NCBI GenBank assembly: GCA_021442155.1
Contig: CM038221.1
Coordinates: 30,161,906-30,225,905, forward strand
DNA: 64,000 bases
Direction of reading: 5' to 3'
Source of the DNA: Cymbidium sinense
Lineage: Eukaryota > Streptophyta > Magnoliopsida > Asparagales > Orchidaceae
The position numbers and the translations under genes are program-made. Positions 35,509-48,642 of the stretch are shown piece by piece. Under the pieces are notes generated by a model. The model had not been told where the DNA came from, made no database searches, and saw nothing but the letters and a program-made list of their open reading frames with translations. Within the stretch, counting starts at the first letter, position 1. Each line of letters begins with the position of its first letter.

Positions 35509-38500
35509 TGTGGGCTTCAAAAATTATCCATCGACTTCTCGATGAATAGAGTGTAGATTAAATGTCGGTTAAATTTCAGAAGACAAATGAATTTGTAGAT
35601 AAGACACTACCCAGAGATTTCACCCTCATTTTACGAGGACTTTAGATTTGGTTATAGGTTTCATAAGCACATAGTTAATTACCCTCCCAATCGAGAGAAA
35701 ATTTTTGATTAAAAGGCTAGTCATTAGATCATTAAATCGTAGCATATATGATAAATGGAGTTTTAGAGTTTATAATTTATGAAATTCATCATCATTAGCT
35801 TAAAGCGGAGGGTTGGGGGAATGATGACATGCCCCGATCAAGATTACATGGTTAGTCATCCCGGGGTTATCAGGGTCCTAGTCTCTTGGTCAGGAGGAGG
35901 TAGTCGACCCAACTTGATCGAAAGATCATTGTCAGCAATTATGAGTTGCGTTGTCCAAGGGAACTTTGTAGACCTAGGGTGATATTTGTCTAAGGAGATA
36001 GACTTAAATCCACCTTAGCTAATAGATGGATTTTTGGCCTATCAAGTATTCCCTATGATTCACATCTTAAGGGACATACAACATCTCTGATTGGGCCGTA
36101 ATATAATTGTGTCATTTGGCGGACATCGAACTCGTGTATATGAAGCCTCTTAGCCAAATCCGCGGGAGGACACGGGTCACATTCTTATTGACATAAGATT
36201 TATTAAGAGTGAATATAGTAGAACGCTTGACTTGACATTGACTCCATTGTGAGCTAGAGTTTTCTTAATTTTTCACTTATGAAATAGTAGCAGAAGGTGG
36301 GGGATAAATTTAGTTTTGCTTTAAATCTTGAATGATAGATTTCATTTAAGTATTTATAATGGAATAACATAATAAATTTTGCATTTGAATTGATACTTGA
36401 TTTAAGTCAATTTGATCTGCAATTGTGATTATATTTTAATAGAAGTATCCTCTTTGGTTGAAATCTCCATTCAATACAACCATCATCGGGGTTAAATTGT
36501 CAACTCTACTTATTTATTAGTAGAGTATCAAGTGTATAAATAGTTAGAAGAGATGATTACATTTATCATCTTGAAGCAGAGAGTTTATAATTTAAATATG
36601 AAATCTCTTTCTTGAGACCTTTGATGGTCGTATGCAAATGTGGAATTAAATATTCTTCTTACTGAACAAACACTTAGCTTATAACCAATCTTGTCAACTC
36701 CGATTCTTGTGTGGAGGAGGATCGAACTGGTTATGTGAGATTTACAACTTCAATACTTAAGTGGAGCAATCCATTTAATATTGTGCATAAGCATCAATTT
36801 TCGGGAATTAAACTTATGAAATAAATGCCTATTTTCGAAATAATTGTCATTTCATAAAGGGGTTGACACATTTTTAAGATAAAGTAGGCTTTGACTCCAT
36901 TTGATGTCAACCTGCGCAGCATCATTATACATTAATTTTAAGCTTTTAGCATAGTGTCGGGGCCCATGCTGATATCTAACATAATTAATTTTCTATGATC
37001 TTAAGGATTACATATGGCATTTAAATTAGGCTTGTTGAGGAACTCTTTGTAAAGTATGTAAAGTCACCTAAGAACATTTACACATTGTCCTAGGCATTGT
37101 AGTTGAATTAATGTCATTGTGTAAAGCATGCATATGTGCAATGCATCTCATTATTTACATGCATGCTAAGATATTAAATCCAAAATTTGACCACTTAATG
37201 ATGCATGTGTAATTGATGTTTAGGAGGTTTGATTAATCACATATATTTAGATGCAATGACACTAAATATCAATCTCTGTATGTGTGCATAATCTACATCT
37301 TCACATTATGTACATTTATCTCAATATGATAACTATAAATGAGTAACCGCCTTGAAAATCATGCGCATCTGCATATATTTGCCAAGGATCATCTCATGAT
37401 GGAATGAGAGACTCGCACTAATCAAATACTTCTACAAGCTTGAAACCATTTAGGTTGAATGAAAGGTATTAAGAAATCCTTTGCAGCACAAACGGAGTTC
37501 ATTCAGCCATATCCCATATAAACATCTTGGATCTTTTTTAACTTATTTAAAGTGAATCATAGTATGATCTAATGTATATTCATGAATATTACTTAGTGAT
37601 GAATTATTAGGTTCAAGAGATAAGTTCTATTTGATCAAACACTTTCTTTGATAGGTTTAATTTTAATTGATTTAACATAAGATATGACGATCAAGGTTTC
37701 ATTGAGAAATTACAATCGCATTCATCTGCAAGTAATCAAATCTCTTTATTATGTGATCATGTATTCATCCTTGATTTCATTATATGAGTTTATATCTTAT
37801 ATTTGACATAATCATCAGTTCAATTGTCCATTTAAGTTACAAATATTATTTTGATCTATCTCATTTGCATTTATTATCGATCTGTATTTTAATGAAATTT
37901 CGTGTCATCCTCTAAGCTACTTAGATTGTTAGAACTTTCTCATGCTTAAAAAAATAATCATAATCTTTAACACTACGGGGAGTCTTCTAAACCCATCACA
38001 TTTAAACAAGTGTGCATAGGCTTTCATACCTGCGTAAAAGGCATCCTGATTTTCTCGTTATCTTTGCGGCGCATACGCTTCAATTATTTGTAATTAGGAA
38101 ACGATCATAAATATAAGCATTTATAATCTCATGAATTAAATGCACAACTATTTTTAATCAAATACTTCTATAAGCTTGAAACCATTTAGGTTGAATGAAA
38201 GGAATTAAGAAATCCTTTGCAGCACAAACGGAGTTCATTCAACCATATCCCATATAAACATCTTGGATCTTTTATATCCCATATAAACATCTTGGATCTT
38301 TTTTAACTTATTTGAAGTGAATCATAGTATGATCTACTGTATATCCATGAATATTACTTATACTTAGTGATGAATTATTAGGTTCAAGAGATAAGTTCTA
38401 TTTGATCGAACACTTTCTTTGATAGGTTTAATTTTAATTGATTTAACATAAGATATGACGATCAAGGTTTCATTTTGAAATTACAATCGCATTCCTTTAT

Positions 38501-40072
38501 TGTGTAATCATGTATTCATCCTTGATTTCAATATATGAGTTTATATCTTATATTTGACCTAATCATTAGTTTAATTGTCCATTTAAGTTACAAATTTTAT
38601 TTTAATTTGTCTCATTTGTATTTATTATCGGTCTATATTTTAATGAAATTTTGACTATAGATGTCATCCGCATAGGCGCTTGAGGATTATTAGAGCCTTC
38701 CAAAAAAAGCATGCATAATCAGTGCCTTGCAACACTACGACTTGGGGAGTCTTCTAAACCCATCACGTTTAAACAAGTGTGCATAGGCCTTCAATACCTG
38801 CGTAAAAGACATCTTGGTTCTCGTTATGTTGAAATAACATGCACGAGTTTTTATATCTAGTAATTATTTGCAATTATGAAGCAATCATAAATATAAGCAT
38901 TTATAATCTCATGAATTAAATGTGCAACTATTTTTAATTTAGAATTCGGCAACCTCTCGGTGTTGTCTCCGTGTAGGGAGATTGTATCGAGAGTACTAGA
39001 GCCTAGAGCCTTCCTACCATGTTTAAAAAAGTATGCATAGTCAGTGTCTTGCGACACTACGGCTTGGGGAGTTTTTTAAACACACCACGCTTAAAGTAGC
39101 ATGCATATGCCTTCAATATCTGTGTAAAAGTCATCATAGTTTTCCTCGCCGTGTTGAAGCAACACGAATGAGCACTCAAATCTAGCAAGTTTTTCCGCCG
39201 TGTTGAAGCAATCATGAGCGGGTACTTAAAATTATAGCATTTTTTATAATTTTATTTCCATAAATACATAGAGGTGAGGCAATTAGGATACAAATGAAAT
39301 TACTACATCCCACCACGACCTTATCATTATTTGGCTCATCTTTTGCCTCTTTGAGCCTACCAAACAATAATGATAACCACAATTCCGCACGACTCTAGAC
39401 TCCATTCCACTTTCTTCTCGCCAAACATCAAATCATTATCACTCTTCCCAAGTTTGATAAATACAACAATAATTTAATAGTGAAATATATGCAAAATTAG
39501 GGCACAAATGAAACCATCCTAATACATCAAGATCCCTACCATTGTCTCATTCACCCCTCTTTTTCTTTTTGGATTTGCCAAGCAGTAATGACAACCACAT
39601 ATCCTTGATACATCCAAATTTCATATCATCCTCTTCATGCCAAGCAACATAGTGTTATTACTTTCTCCAAATGAAATAGAAACTCAACAATGAAATATAT
39701 GTGGACTTGTTTTAATCATAAATAGCATAAAGACATCAACACAAAATTCTACAACAATTTAAATCATATTATCTCATACTTTGCTGAAATTCAATTACGG
39801 AAGCTTGAGGGATTGAAATGGGGGTTGTTTAGCTCGCTGGAAACAGCAAGAGAAAGAAGGGAGATCGAAACCAGTTATTGGCTTCTTGGTTAGGTGAGTG
39901 AGATGAAGCGGCTTGAACCAACGGTTAGGTTGCAGTTCTGTCTCTGAGTGCTGACTCTATGTGTGGCTGTTTTTTACGAGATAAAACGAATGAGAAGGGG
40001 TTGAATCTTCTGCGTGTGTTTAGTGTGCTCGAGGACAAAGGAGGAAGTTCGGTTGTTCGGTTGGGAGGAAGA
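35509..40072 (-). mobile_element. Tat-type LTR (LTR3), part left of the inserted Tat element
   Basis: Starts TGTGGGCTTCAAAAATTATCC inside the hAT transposase frame. The first kilobase aligns with the LTR starts at 40073 and 55639 (TAAGACACTACCCAGAGATTT, 'TAGTTAATTACCCTCCCAAT', GATCAAGATTACATGG, 'GTAGTCGACCCAAC', GTGTCGGGGCCCATGC). It contains a 740-bp tandem duplication. It is interrupted at 40072 by the complete Tat element and appears to continue at 59690. The 5-bp sequence before it is GTAAT, but no matching right flank was found. Confidence 0.7.
37417..38942. repeat. ~740-bp tandem duplication in LTR3
   Basis: The unit starting 'aatcaaatacttcta(c/t)aagctt' at 37419 recurs at 38156 with high similarity through 'caactatttttaat'. 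The second copy has gained an internal 30-base repeat (ATCCCATATAAACATCTTGG twice, 38245-38303). A third, diverged part of the unit ('gcgacactacGGCTTGGGGA', 'GCATATGCCTTCAATATCTG') follows at 39026-39170. Confidence 0.85.
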
Positions 40073-42562
40073 TGTGAGCTCCAAAAATTCACCATCGACC
40101 TCTCGACAAATTGATGAATTTAAGAGAGTATGATTTGAGGTGTCGGTGTGTAAAGAGATGAGATAGTAGATAAGACACTACTAGAGATTTCCTCATTTGA
40201 GGACTTTAGATCTAGTTCGAGGTTTCTATAAACATGGCACTATAGTTAATTACCCTCCCAATAAGTGAGAGAACTTTCGATTAAAAATTTAATAGTAAAC
40301 ATGCGTAGCGTATAATAGCTATGAAGTTTTATAATTTAAAATTATGAAATTCATCATTTCTTAAACCGATGGTTGGGGAATGATGGCGTCTTTTCATCCC
40401 CATGATTCCATCATCCGTCATTGATCGTTTACTTAGTCGAGGAGGTAGTCGATCAAACGATCCTTATTAGCAACGTATGAGTTCGTCGTCTTAGAAATCC
40501 CTTGTAGGACAGGGTGGTATTTGTCAGGAGACAAACTTAAGTCCTGACAAAGTGCTTTTGCTCTACCCATGATTCACTCAAAGGAAATGGAAGCATCTGA
40601 GCTACGGTTGTGACCATAATATAATGAAGCTTTATTGGACAAGAGGTCGGAGGACTCGATGGTAGCTCATCATCTGTGTCGCAAGTCCGCGGTCGGAGGA
40701 TCTGATTCGTCGCTTCTTATGAGATTGATTGAGAGTGATGCATACGACGATTTGGCATTAACACATGTATTTAGAGTTTTTTTTTAGTTTGTCACCCCCG
40801 ATAAACAATTGTGGAAGGTGAATAGATTTAGTTTGTTTTAAATTTTTAAGAATTGAATTTCATTTAAGCAATTTTTTAGAGATTGATATTTAAATTGAGT
40901 TAATTTGATTAATTTAGATATGTTTAAGAGCTTTAAATCTAATCGATTACATTTAGCTAGCAGAGGATTAGGCCTAACGCGAATTAGTTTCTTAGATATT
41001 TTATTAATTTGAAATTCTTATAATAGATTTTTAAGTTTTGTTAACCGGGCTGTCACAGATTAAACTCGCACAATATTCTTAAAGACTTGAATTTAACCAT
41101 TCAACGTAGTGTCAGGGCACATGCGGGTGTATTTAAGACTTTATATAGTATTTATTTCTTAATTATGAGATTGATTTCAGATTTTCATTTAGTTCCAACT
41201 TAGCCTGCGCAACGTTTTCAGACATTAAAATTTGCATTTGAAATCTATGCGGCCGTCGGTGTTTATGCTTAGTTAATTTCATATATTTAATGATATCATT
41301 GATTTTGAAAATCATAATTAGAATGAAATTTCTTAATTTTTGATTAAAGGAAGCCTTATGATTTTCGTACATTTTGATTTAGTATCGTCTTCTGTCTGCA
41401 TGTACAAAGAGTTGCATATTTGGTGGCGACGTGTTTTGAACTTATAGATTTAAAATACAGTTTAATTCATTATTTTAAAGGAAGTTTTACCTCTTAGAGT
41501 GACTTCTGTGACCAATAGAGTATAATATTTAAATTGATTCCTCTCCTTTTTGAAGGTTTGTCATTTGGCTTGTTTTTCATTTTCATAGATAAGATTATGA
41601 GTTTTTGTATATTTTTATGAAATATCCCCAGATGTTTCAAGCTTACCAGTAGGTTGACCCATATTATAGGTATATTTTCTCTTTTCAATTCAACTTTCAA
41701 ATCCATAGGATCTTCCCTCCATGCAAATGCTTGCTTTTAATTAGGTATTAAAACTAAAACTTCGAATATCAAAATCTTAAGTGCTTGCATTGAGGTTAGT
41801 TATGCTACAACTCACGTAGGAGACTTGTTCAAACTTTTCTACATTCATTTTCCTCCCTCTTTTTTATTCAAACTTTTCTACATTCGTTTTCTCCTCTCTT
41901 TTTCTTTTGAAAGTGGGCCCCTTCACTACCCCTTCTAATTTCTATAAATAAGGCCAAGAGGGAGTCTTACATTCCATTCCATTTGTTTGAAGGGTTGGAG
42001 TTGAAGCATTTGAAAGAGAGCGGCTAGAAATTTTAGTGGGTTATCAACTCTGCTTAGATAGATTTCGTAAGTGTTTTTCACCATTTTTTTGTTTTACTTT
42101 TGTGTTTGTTTTATATTATTTTCCCTCACTTTTTTGTTTAGAGTTTTTAATTTGAATTTTGGTTTTAGGTTTCATTGCTTGACATTCTTATGCCGATTCT
42201 TTTATTTTTCATTTTTTTTCTAAATCACAAGATTAAGATTTGTTTGATCTGGGAGCGACATCAACGATGTTAGCTTCGACATCATGTGAGTGTCTTTCTG
42301 CATGACGGTTTATCTCGTCAGCACTCAGTGCGATGAGGCTTTCAAACCTGGCACATGTATATATCACATTCATTGTTCTGATAAATCGACAAGAAAATGG
42401 GGTTGGGTATCTGAGAAGAACCCGCTTGTGTTTTTTTTTTGTTGTGTGGCAGATTGAAAGTATAATGTAAGAAGGGCGACGCCGGAAACCGAAAGAACCC
42501 GCCTCATGATGGTGATCTTCTTCGATTGCGGCGAAGTGGATTTGAAATTCAGATTAAGAAAA

Positions 42563-43059
42563 GGCAAAATTTTTAAGAAAGGTTTAATCCTAATCTTAAT
42601 TAGCAGTTTAGGCACAAATTTTTTTTTTTAACAAAATAAGCACAGTCGTCGGTTGAACGGACGGTGTCTTTAATGGTAGCGTGAAACGACGAGTGGTTTT
42701 CTTTCTTTTTTTTTAATAAAAAAAAGCGGGGCAAGATTTTGCTACAGCCAGTCATCGATGTAGAATCTTCTGAACTTGATATCGTTGGAATCATAACGAA
42801 ATTTTTTACAACTTTTGTGTTGGTTGAAATTTAAGATTGTGGTGTCTGTGATTTTGTAAATGCTGAAAACTACGGTGTTGAAATTTGGCATTTGTCATTA
42901 TTTTGTATCGAGTATCTGATGTCGGAATCTAAAATTAGTATTGTTGAAATAAATGCGAAATTTTCTACTTGTTGGTTGAAATTTGATTGTATCGATACTG
43001 TAACAATTTTTGGGAATCGTGTAAAAGCTGCTTTAACTTTCATCACTTTCTCATCGTAT

Positions 43060-43105
<46 letters not shown>

Positions 43106-43718
43106 ATGTTTTAGTCTCTTACTTGATGAACCTTTATACATAACATCTTTATCTTATTAATCCTTAAAGATTAATTATTTACGTTATTATAACATCATCC
43201 TTAAATAAATTGAAATATATTTTTTAACTAATCATGCCATAATTAGCATTTACATTGAAGAAAGAAAGCTTAGATAATTATATTAACAGTTAATATAAAA
43301 AAATTAGAATAATTGTGTTATAATTAACAAAAAAAAATACTTATAATAAAATTCTTATTGAGAATGATAAATCGGGAATTTCAATAAAGTTGTAAAAAAA
43401 TTTGTTCGATTTCAAACCGATTTATTGATTACGATCTGGTATGACTCGATCTGGAAAATCTGAAACTCGAAATTTCAACTTTTGCCTGATCTTAAATTTT
43501 GACGAAAGTTGTAGAAAATTTCGTTCGATTCCGATCCAAGTTAAGTAAGATTCGACACGTATGACTCAAATCTGATAAAAATCAATTTTTTTATAAAAAT
43601 CGTTAGTTGAGGGCAGATGTATGCCGTCCATGATCGTCCGTTCAATGACTCTATTTATTAAAATTTTTTTTGTCCTACTAATTAAGATTAGGATTAATCC
43701 TATTTTAAAAATTTTTCC
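42563..43718. mobile_element. Non-autonomous MULE-like element in the 3' LTR
   Basis: 1156 bp, absent from the matching place in the 5' LTR (near 58165). Left end GGCAAAATTTTTAAGAAAGG, then TTTAATCCTAATCTTAATTA. Right end inverted GGAAAAATTTTTAAAATAGG, then ATTAATCCTAATCTTAATTA. A second block, GTTGAACGGACGG on the left and, inverted, ATTGAACGGACGA on the right, extends the arms to about 120 bases. Perfect 9-bp target duplication TTAAGAAAA (42554-42562; 43719-43727). A 9-bp duplication with long inverted ends is the Mutator-like pattern. No transposase is encoded. It carries an AT microsatellite. Confidence 0.88.
43056..43100. repeat. (TA)n microsatellite
   Basis: About 22 TA units with one interruption, inside the MULE-like element. 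Confidence 0.95.
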
Positions 43719-45105
43719 TTAAGAAAATGGGGGTATTTTCGGTTTTGGAAGAAAGGAAGGAAATGAGAGAGTGGATTTTCGATTTTGGTGGAAAATGAGG
43801 GAAATGAGAGAGCTGAAATGAAATTGAAGGAAGGGAAGGATGATTTTTGGCCAAGGGAATCTAGGAAATAATAAAGTTGGTGAGAAGAAAGAATGAAGAA
43901 GAGGGAAAAGAAAATGAATAGGAAGGAAGGAGAAGGAAAAAGAAGGAAGAAAAAAAGGAAGAAAGAAAACCTACTTGTGGATGGATGAGGGAAATGGGAG
44001 GTTGCTTTTTTTAAGTTGGTTTGAAGGGAGAAATCGAGAGGGAGCGATTATCCTCTTGGAGGGAATGGTTGAACTTGAGGAGGAGAGCTTGGCGTGCATT
44101 GATCGTGGAAGAGGTCCGTGGGGAGGCAGATGAAGCGTGAAGAAAGGCGGGTGCGTGAAGGAGCTTGGTTTCCTTTCACGCATTAGTGAAGATGCAAATC
44201 GATTTCGTGAATAGTATGGCGAAGAGGTTAATTGGGATTTAGGGCTAGGATTAGATTTAGGTCTTATTTTTTTTTTTAAATTGATTTTTGAATCGAGTGA
44301 TCGACTTTAATGTGAATTTTAAGTCGATAAAATCTAATGATCAATATATATATCAATCGCTTTTTTCGATATTAGAATCTGATGCGGTCGTTTAGGGGGA
44401 GCGTTTCGGCATCAAATTCGGTCAAATCAATCGCGTCGCGACTTTCGATCTTGCTTCGTGCAAACTCGTCTAAATTGAGTGCGAATAATCTTACTTAATA
44501 GATTTCAACGTTTTGAAGTTAACGGCGCAATCAATTTTACGAACGGAGGTCATTTGGTTTGCGTCGCCTCACCCCGATATGTATGCGAGCACGTTTATTC
44601 GCTTGATCAAAGTTGTCGATATCATATTCGGTTTGGCGTTTTGAATGCGATGACGAAGTCCGTTCGTCGATCAGAGTTCATTTTGGTTGATTTTGGCGAC
44701 GTCCCTTGTATTTCAACCTCGATTTGCGCACTCACTTTCAATCATTCGACATTTGCCCAGGCTCGTCCGAATTAAGCGTAGACCGTTTCATTTGAAAGTT
44801 TTGATGTTTGAATGCAGCGATCAATTTGCAAACAAGTCGTTCGACGTCGTAGCGGCTTTCTTCCACGATATGCACGTCGACATATTGATAGCTCGATCGC
44901 TCGATCGGTTGTTCATTAGATTATGCAATATTTATATTTTGACCAATTTCGACATTCTGAACGCGATGACGAAATCCGTTCGTCGATCGGAGGTTGTTTC
45001 GACGATTTTGAGTGGCGTCAGGTGCATTTAAGTACGATTACATCTTGTCACCTCAGTCGGTCGACTTATTGAACTTCGACTTATGACACATCTGAAATGC
45101 CCAAA

Positions 45106-46912
45106 TGTGATTGGCTTGGGTGAGTCGTTTGTTGAAAACTAGTTGAACCTTTGGGTTGGCCATAAGATTTTGGTCATTTCAGTTTCGATTGACAATAACT
45201 TATCGAGCTTTGATAGGATTTGTCATTAGTATGCTTCCTTATTCAGGGCATGCAAAATGACAGGATTGATCGATTTGTCAGAATCGACTTGTCGAATAGA
45301 TAAAAGTTCTTACCATATACTCTCTGCTTCAATGGCTTTGCTGAAGATCTCTTTCATTTGTCATTGCAGATTTGAGTTTCCTCCAACCTTAGATTCGTGC
45401 TTGATTGGGTTTGGTGGAAGAATTGATTTATTCGTTTTGATGAAGGACTCCACTGGGGAATCCGTTAATCCGTCTTTGGTGATTTCTTCTTAGCTTTAAG
45501 CACGGACTTAATGAAAGATTGACTTTGTTGTCATATTGACTTGTCGGGAAGTGTATGTACACCATGAATCTGCTTGTTGCTTTGGCGGATTCATTGAAGG
45601 GCTCTGAGATGACAGGCTTATCTTGGAATTACATGTTGAGTTATCTCGATCTGTGTGTGGTTTAAAGCGAATAACAAAATTATTTTAGTTCGACCATTGG
45701 CTTTGTGTGAACTATAAAATTGTTTTCTCGGTCCTGTGCTTTCTGTTTTGACGAATTTGATGAGAAGATTCACTTTGATTTGTGCTTTGAGCTTGATCAG
45801 ATCATTTGAGAATAAATTGAAATATCACCTCTGCAGACAATATAAAGATTGACTTGAGAGGGCTCTGAATTGAGAGTTTTCCTCATATAGTTGAAAGATC
45901 TCTTGGACCACAGTTCTTATAATCCTTAGTGGTTTGAGATTGAGCTATCATTATTGGACGGCGGCCCTTTCATTGCGGTCTTTTACGGCTTGTTGAGTGA
46001 GGAAGCATCAACTTCGTACATTTGGACTTGTTGAGTTCGACCTTTAGAACCTACTCAAGTCTTCGACTTAAGCTGTAATGGGTTGATGGTTTTGTCATCA
46101 GACTGACGAACGAGTGCTCTTTCATTGCGGCCTTTTCTTGCGGTTTGTTGAGTGAGGAGAACGTCAACAACTCGGTCACATTTGGGCTTATTGAGTTCGA
46201 CCTTTAGAACCCATTCGTGTCTTAAACTTCAAGATGTAGAGGTTGATGTTTCTTTCAACTCAGTTGATTGAAGCTTCCAATATTGAGAGTTCTTTTAACT
46301 AGATCTTTCACATTTGACGAATCTGGGAGAAAATTTTTCTTGACATTTAAAGCTGTCTTTTCATGCGTAGAACTGAATTCTTTTTATTCTTGCAAGACTC
46401 TGCAACTTAACAATAACAGTTATGAATATATTCAGGGGTTTTGGCATAAAGCTCGATGTCAATCTGAATCATAATATATTCGAGGATCTCGTCTTATAAC
46501 ACGACGTCAACTCAAATAAACTTAACATAAATTAAAATTACCCCTTATCTTGTAGGGGGAATTCCAAAGCACAATTATAAGAGCTTTCAACATAAAGTTA
46601 AGCAAATACATTAATATTTGAATTGATATGCTCTTAAGAGGGTTTTAACATGTAACATTGCTTTCATCTATGTATATAAATCTAAAATGTCCTCTGTGTA
46701 ATAGGGAAATTTTCACTGAAAAGTTTTTCATATGGAGTGGGTATATTTATTTAGGGATCTTGGCATGAAGCACGATGCCAACTTAAATAGATATATTAAA
46801 AAAATAGCCCTGTCTTGTAGGGGGATTTCTATTGTACCTTAAGAATGTAGTTATCATATATAATACTTTTTCAGGTAACGACCATTGATTGGTGGCATTG
46901 ATCTTTTACCCT
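45106..46912 (-). other. 3' untranslated stretch of the Tat element with internal duplications
   Basis: Lies between integrase and 3' LTR. A 153-bp tandem duplication (45966-46115; 46118-46270) shares TTTCATTGCGG(T/C)CTTTT, 'TTGTTGAGTGAGGA' and GAGTTCGACCTTTAGAACC. A second repeated pair (46435-46560; 46751-46825) shares TTGGCATRAAGC, 'gatgycaa' and CTTGTAGGGGGA. No domain was recognised; the two short plus-strand frames here (45257-45493, 46268-46474) are unassigned. Confidence 0.6.
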
Positions 46913-47520
46913 TTAGGTCAATGAGTTGGTATATCCCTCCTTGATACATTCGATAACAAAATGGCCTTCCCAGTTAGACTCAAATTTGTCACCAAATTTT
47001 CGATTGAAAATAATTGGTCTTCTCAGCACCAAAACCAATTCCCCTTTTTGGAATGTTCGAGGCCGCATCATATGGCGAAAAGCCCTGGACATCTTTGTTC
47101 GGTAAACTTTCAGATTTTGATAAGCTTGCAATCTGACTTCATCAAGCGCGTCGAGTTCCTCCATTCTCAAACGGACATTTTGATCTCCAGTTAGATTGTA
47201 TTTGATAGCTAATCGAAGTGAAGGTAACTTCAACTTGACGGAAAATCCGGTTTCAACCAATGAATAAGGAGTGGCTTTAATCGGCATCTTGTAGGTGGTT
47301 CGATACGCCCATAATTCCTCTATTAGCTTGATATGTTATTCTCTTTTATTTTTAGTAAGAATATTTTTGAACAGCTTTACTAATATTTTGTTGGAGGCCT
47401 CTGCCAAACCATTTGCTCTTGGATTGTATATTGAAGAGTATGCCGTCAATTTTGTCGATCGAATCAGCAATCTATCTTTTTTTGAAAGCTATGCCATTAT
47501 TAGAAATTATTGACATATAA
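46913..47520 (-). pseudogene. Tat integrase: core C-terminal part and C-terminal domain
   Basis: In the minus frame, 47450-47288 reads SIYNPRANGLAEASNK, including the Glu of the catalytic triad in the NGxAEA context, then KRE*, a nonsense change, then LWAYRTT and TPYSLVETG. The open part (47287-46913) continues with ATPYSLVETGFSVKLKLPSLR and ends QKGELVLVLRRP and ESNWEGHFVI, the usual end of Ty3/gypsy integrases (EGDLVLKK..., NWEGPY). The upstream core with the two Asp residues is too degraded to place precisely. Integrase inserts the element cDNA into chromosomal DNA; this copy is broken. Confidence 0.8.
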
Positions 47521-47891
47521 ATTTGCGTTATCGAAGTTGATCTCGGTCGAGTAACTTCTTTAAATGGGTAGTTTATTATTTAGTGAAATAATTAGTCGTT
47601 CTTGGGATGAAGCGATGTCAGGTTGGCGATGGATCAATTGGTTACATTCGTATCTCGATTGAATGGCGATGCTATTGTTGGGTGTAGTGGATTTGGAGGT
47701 TGTGGATTATATTCTCATGTACTTGACATTCTTAGCGTGATTGATCTGATCTTTTACTTAGATGATGATGATAATAACCCATCATTTTAATCTTTATTGT
47801 CATCTTGGGACTGGCGATGTGCACCACAAAGTCTTTCAACCATCACTTCTTCCTTTGCATTTAGGTATCGTAACCACATTTGTTTAAAGAT

Positions 47892-48122
47892 CTACGATAT
47901 ATAAAGTGTTGTTAAGCGCATCATTCTCTCTCGATTTGGCTGCGGTGATTTATTGTTTGGTAATTTGTCTTCTTTAAAGTAGTCGATGAAGGGTTGCCTC
48001 CAATTATGTGACTCTTCTATAATAAAGGCTTCCCATTGCTTTTTCGAAGCAATGTCAGGCTTAGCTTTTCTCGGTATAATTCTATGTTGATTTTGAGGAG
48101 CATGAGGAGCAACCTGAGTCAC
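47892..48122 (-). pseudogene. Tat pol linker before the integrase
   Basis: Contains ESHNWRQPFIDYFKEDKLP, then NRERMMRLTTLYI, matching the segment just before the zinc-binding region of Tat-type integrases (typical WRxPFIxYLxxGxLP...). The remaining stretch to 47520 probably holds the zinc-binding and first core part but is too decayed to read. Confidence 0.65.
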
Positions 48123-48289
48123 GTCCTGCTGTGTCGAATTTGATAACCAATTTACTTGCGGGGATTGATACTTTATTGGCTCTAGAACTCATCGAGTAAA
48201 TATGATGATCATGACATAATCACTATTTATACTTGTCATTTTTTTAGTTAATTTTACTAAACAATCGGCTTTACTATTCTCGGATCGAG

Positions 48290-48635
48290 AGACTCGAGTT
48301 AGTGTGATATTTAGTATTTGATTCATAAGCTCGAGAACTCACTTATGATAGAAAGTTAACTCAAGCTTGTTGATTTTATAGATGCCCAATACTTGATTTA
48401 TAATAAGTTGAGAATCACCAAAAATATGCAAGTTTTGAATACCTATGAAAATAATTTCTTCAAGACCTTCTTCTGCCATGCTTCATGGCTTCATTTTAGT
48501 TCTCGGCTCGGTCACTATATATGATCGTCTCATTATCCTCTTACGGTGTTATGAAGATGTCGATTCCTGCTCTTGCCCTTGAGAAATTTAGAGGTTTGAC
48601 TTGTTTGATCGATGAGGCTCCATCAAAATACATTT
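48290..48635 (-). pseudogene. Second, archaeal-type RNase H (aRNH) of the Tat element
   Basis: The minus strand begins with MYFDGASS, the first-Asp motif, here followed by a frameshift. It then has GLEEIIFIGIQNLHIFGDSQ followed by LIINQVLGIYKIN, matching the aRNH pattern (GLExALxxGIxxLxVxGDSxL, then IINQVxGEW) with the active-site Asp of GDS retained. Reading frames change at least once, so the domain is inactive. Presence of this second RNase H between canonical RNase H and integrase is diagnostic of the Tat lineage. Confidence 0.8.
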
Positions 48636-48642
48636 CCCAAAT

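Larger units (their letters stand above)
40073..45105 (-). repeat. 3' LTR of the Tat element (right end approximate)
   Basis: Plus-strand start TGTGAGCTCCAAAAATTCACC. It aligns with 55639-59689 throughout (for example 41761 'aatatcaaaatcttaagtgc' with 57297; 41940 'tataaataaggccaagaggg' with 57470; the GGAAGAAAGGA block 43746 with 58195; CGACTTATGACACAT 45076 with 59660). It is about 1 kb longer than the other LTR, nearly all due to the MULE-like insertion at 42563-43718. The frames at 44479-45031 lie in the CG-rich LTR end and have no protein resemblance. Confidence 0.85.

Noticed and set aside
44479..45031. 98- and 114-codon frames in CG-rich sequence, considered as a host exon
   Set aside because: Same CG-rich block occurs at the matching position of the other Tat LTR (59021-59680) and, inverted, at 25.66-25.9 kb; no conserved protein among the copies.
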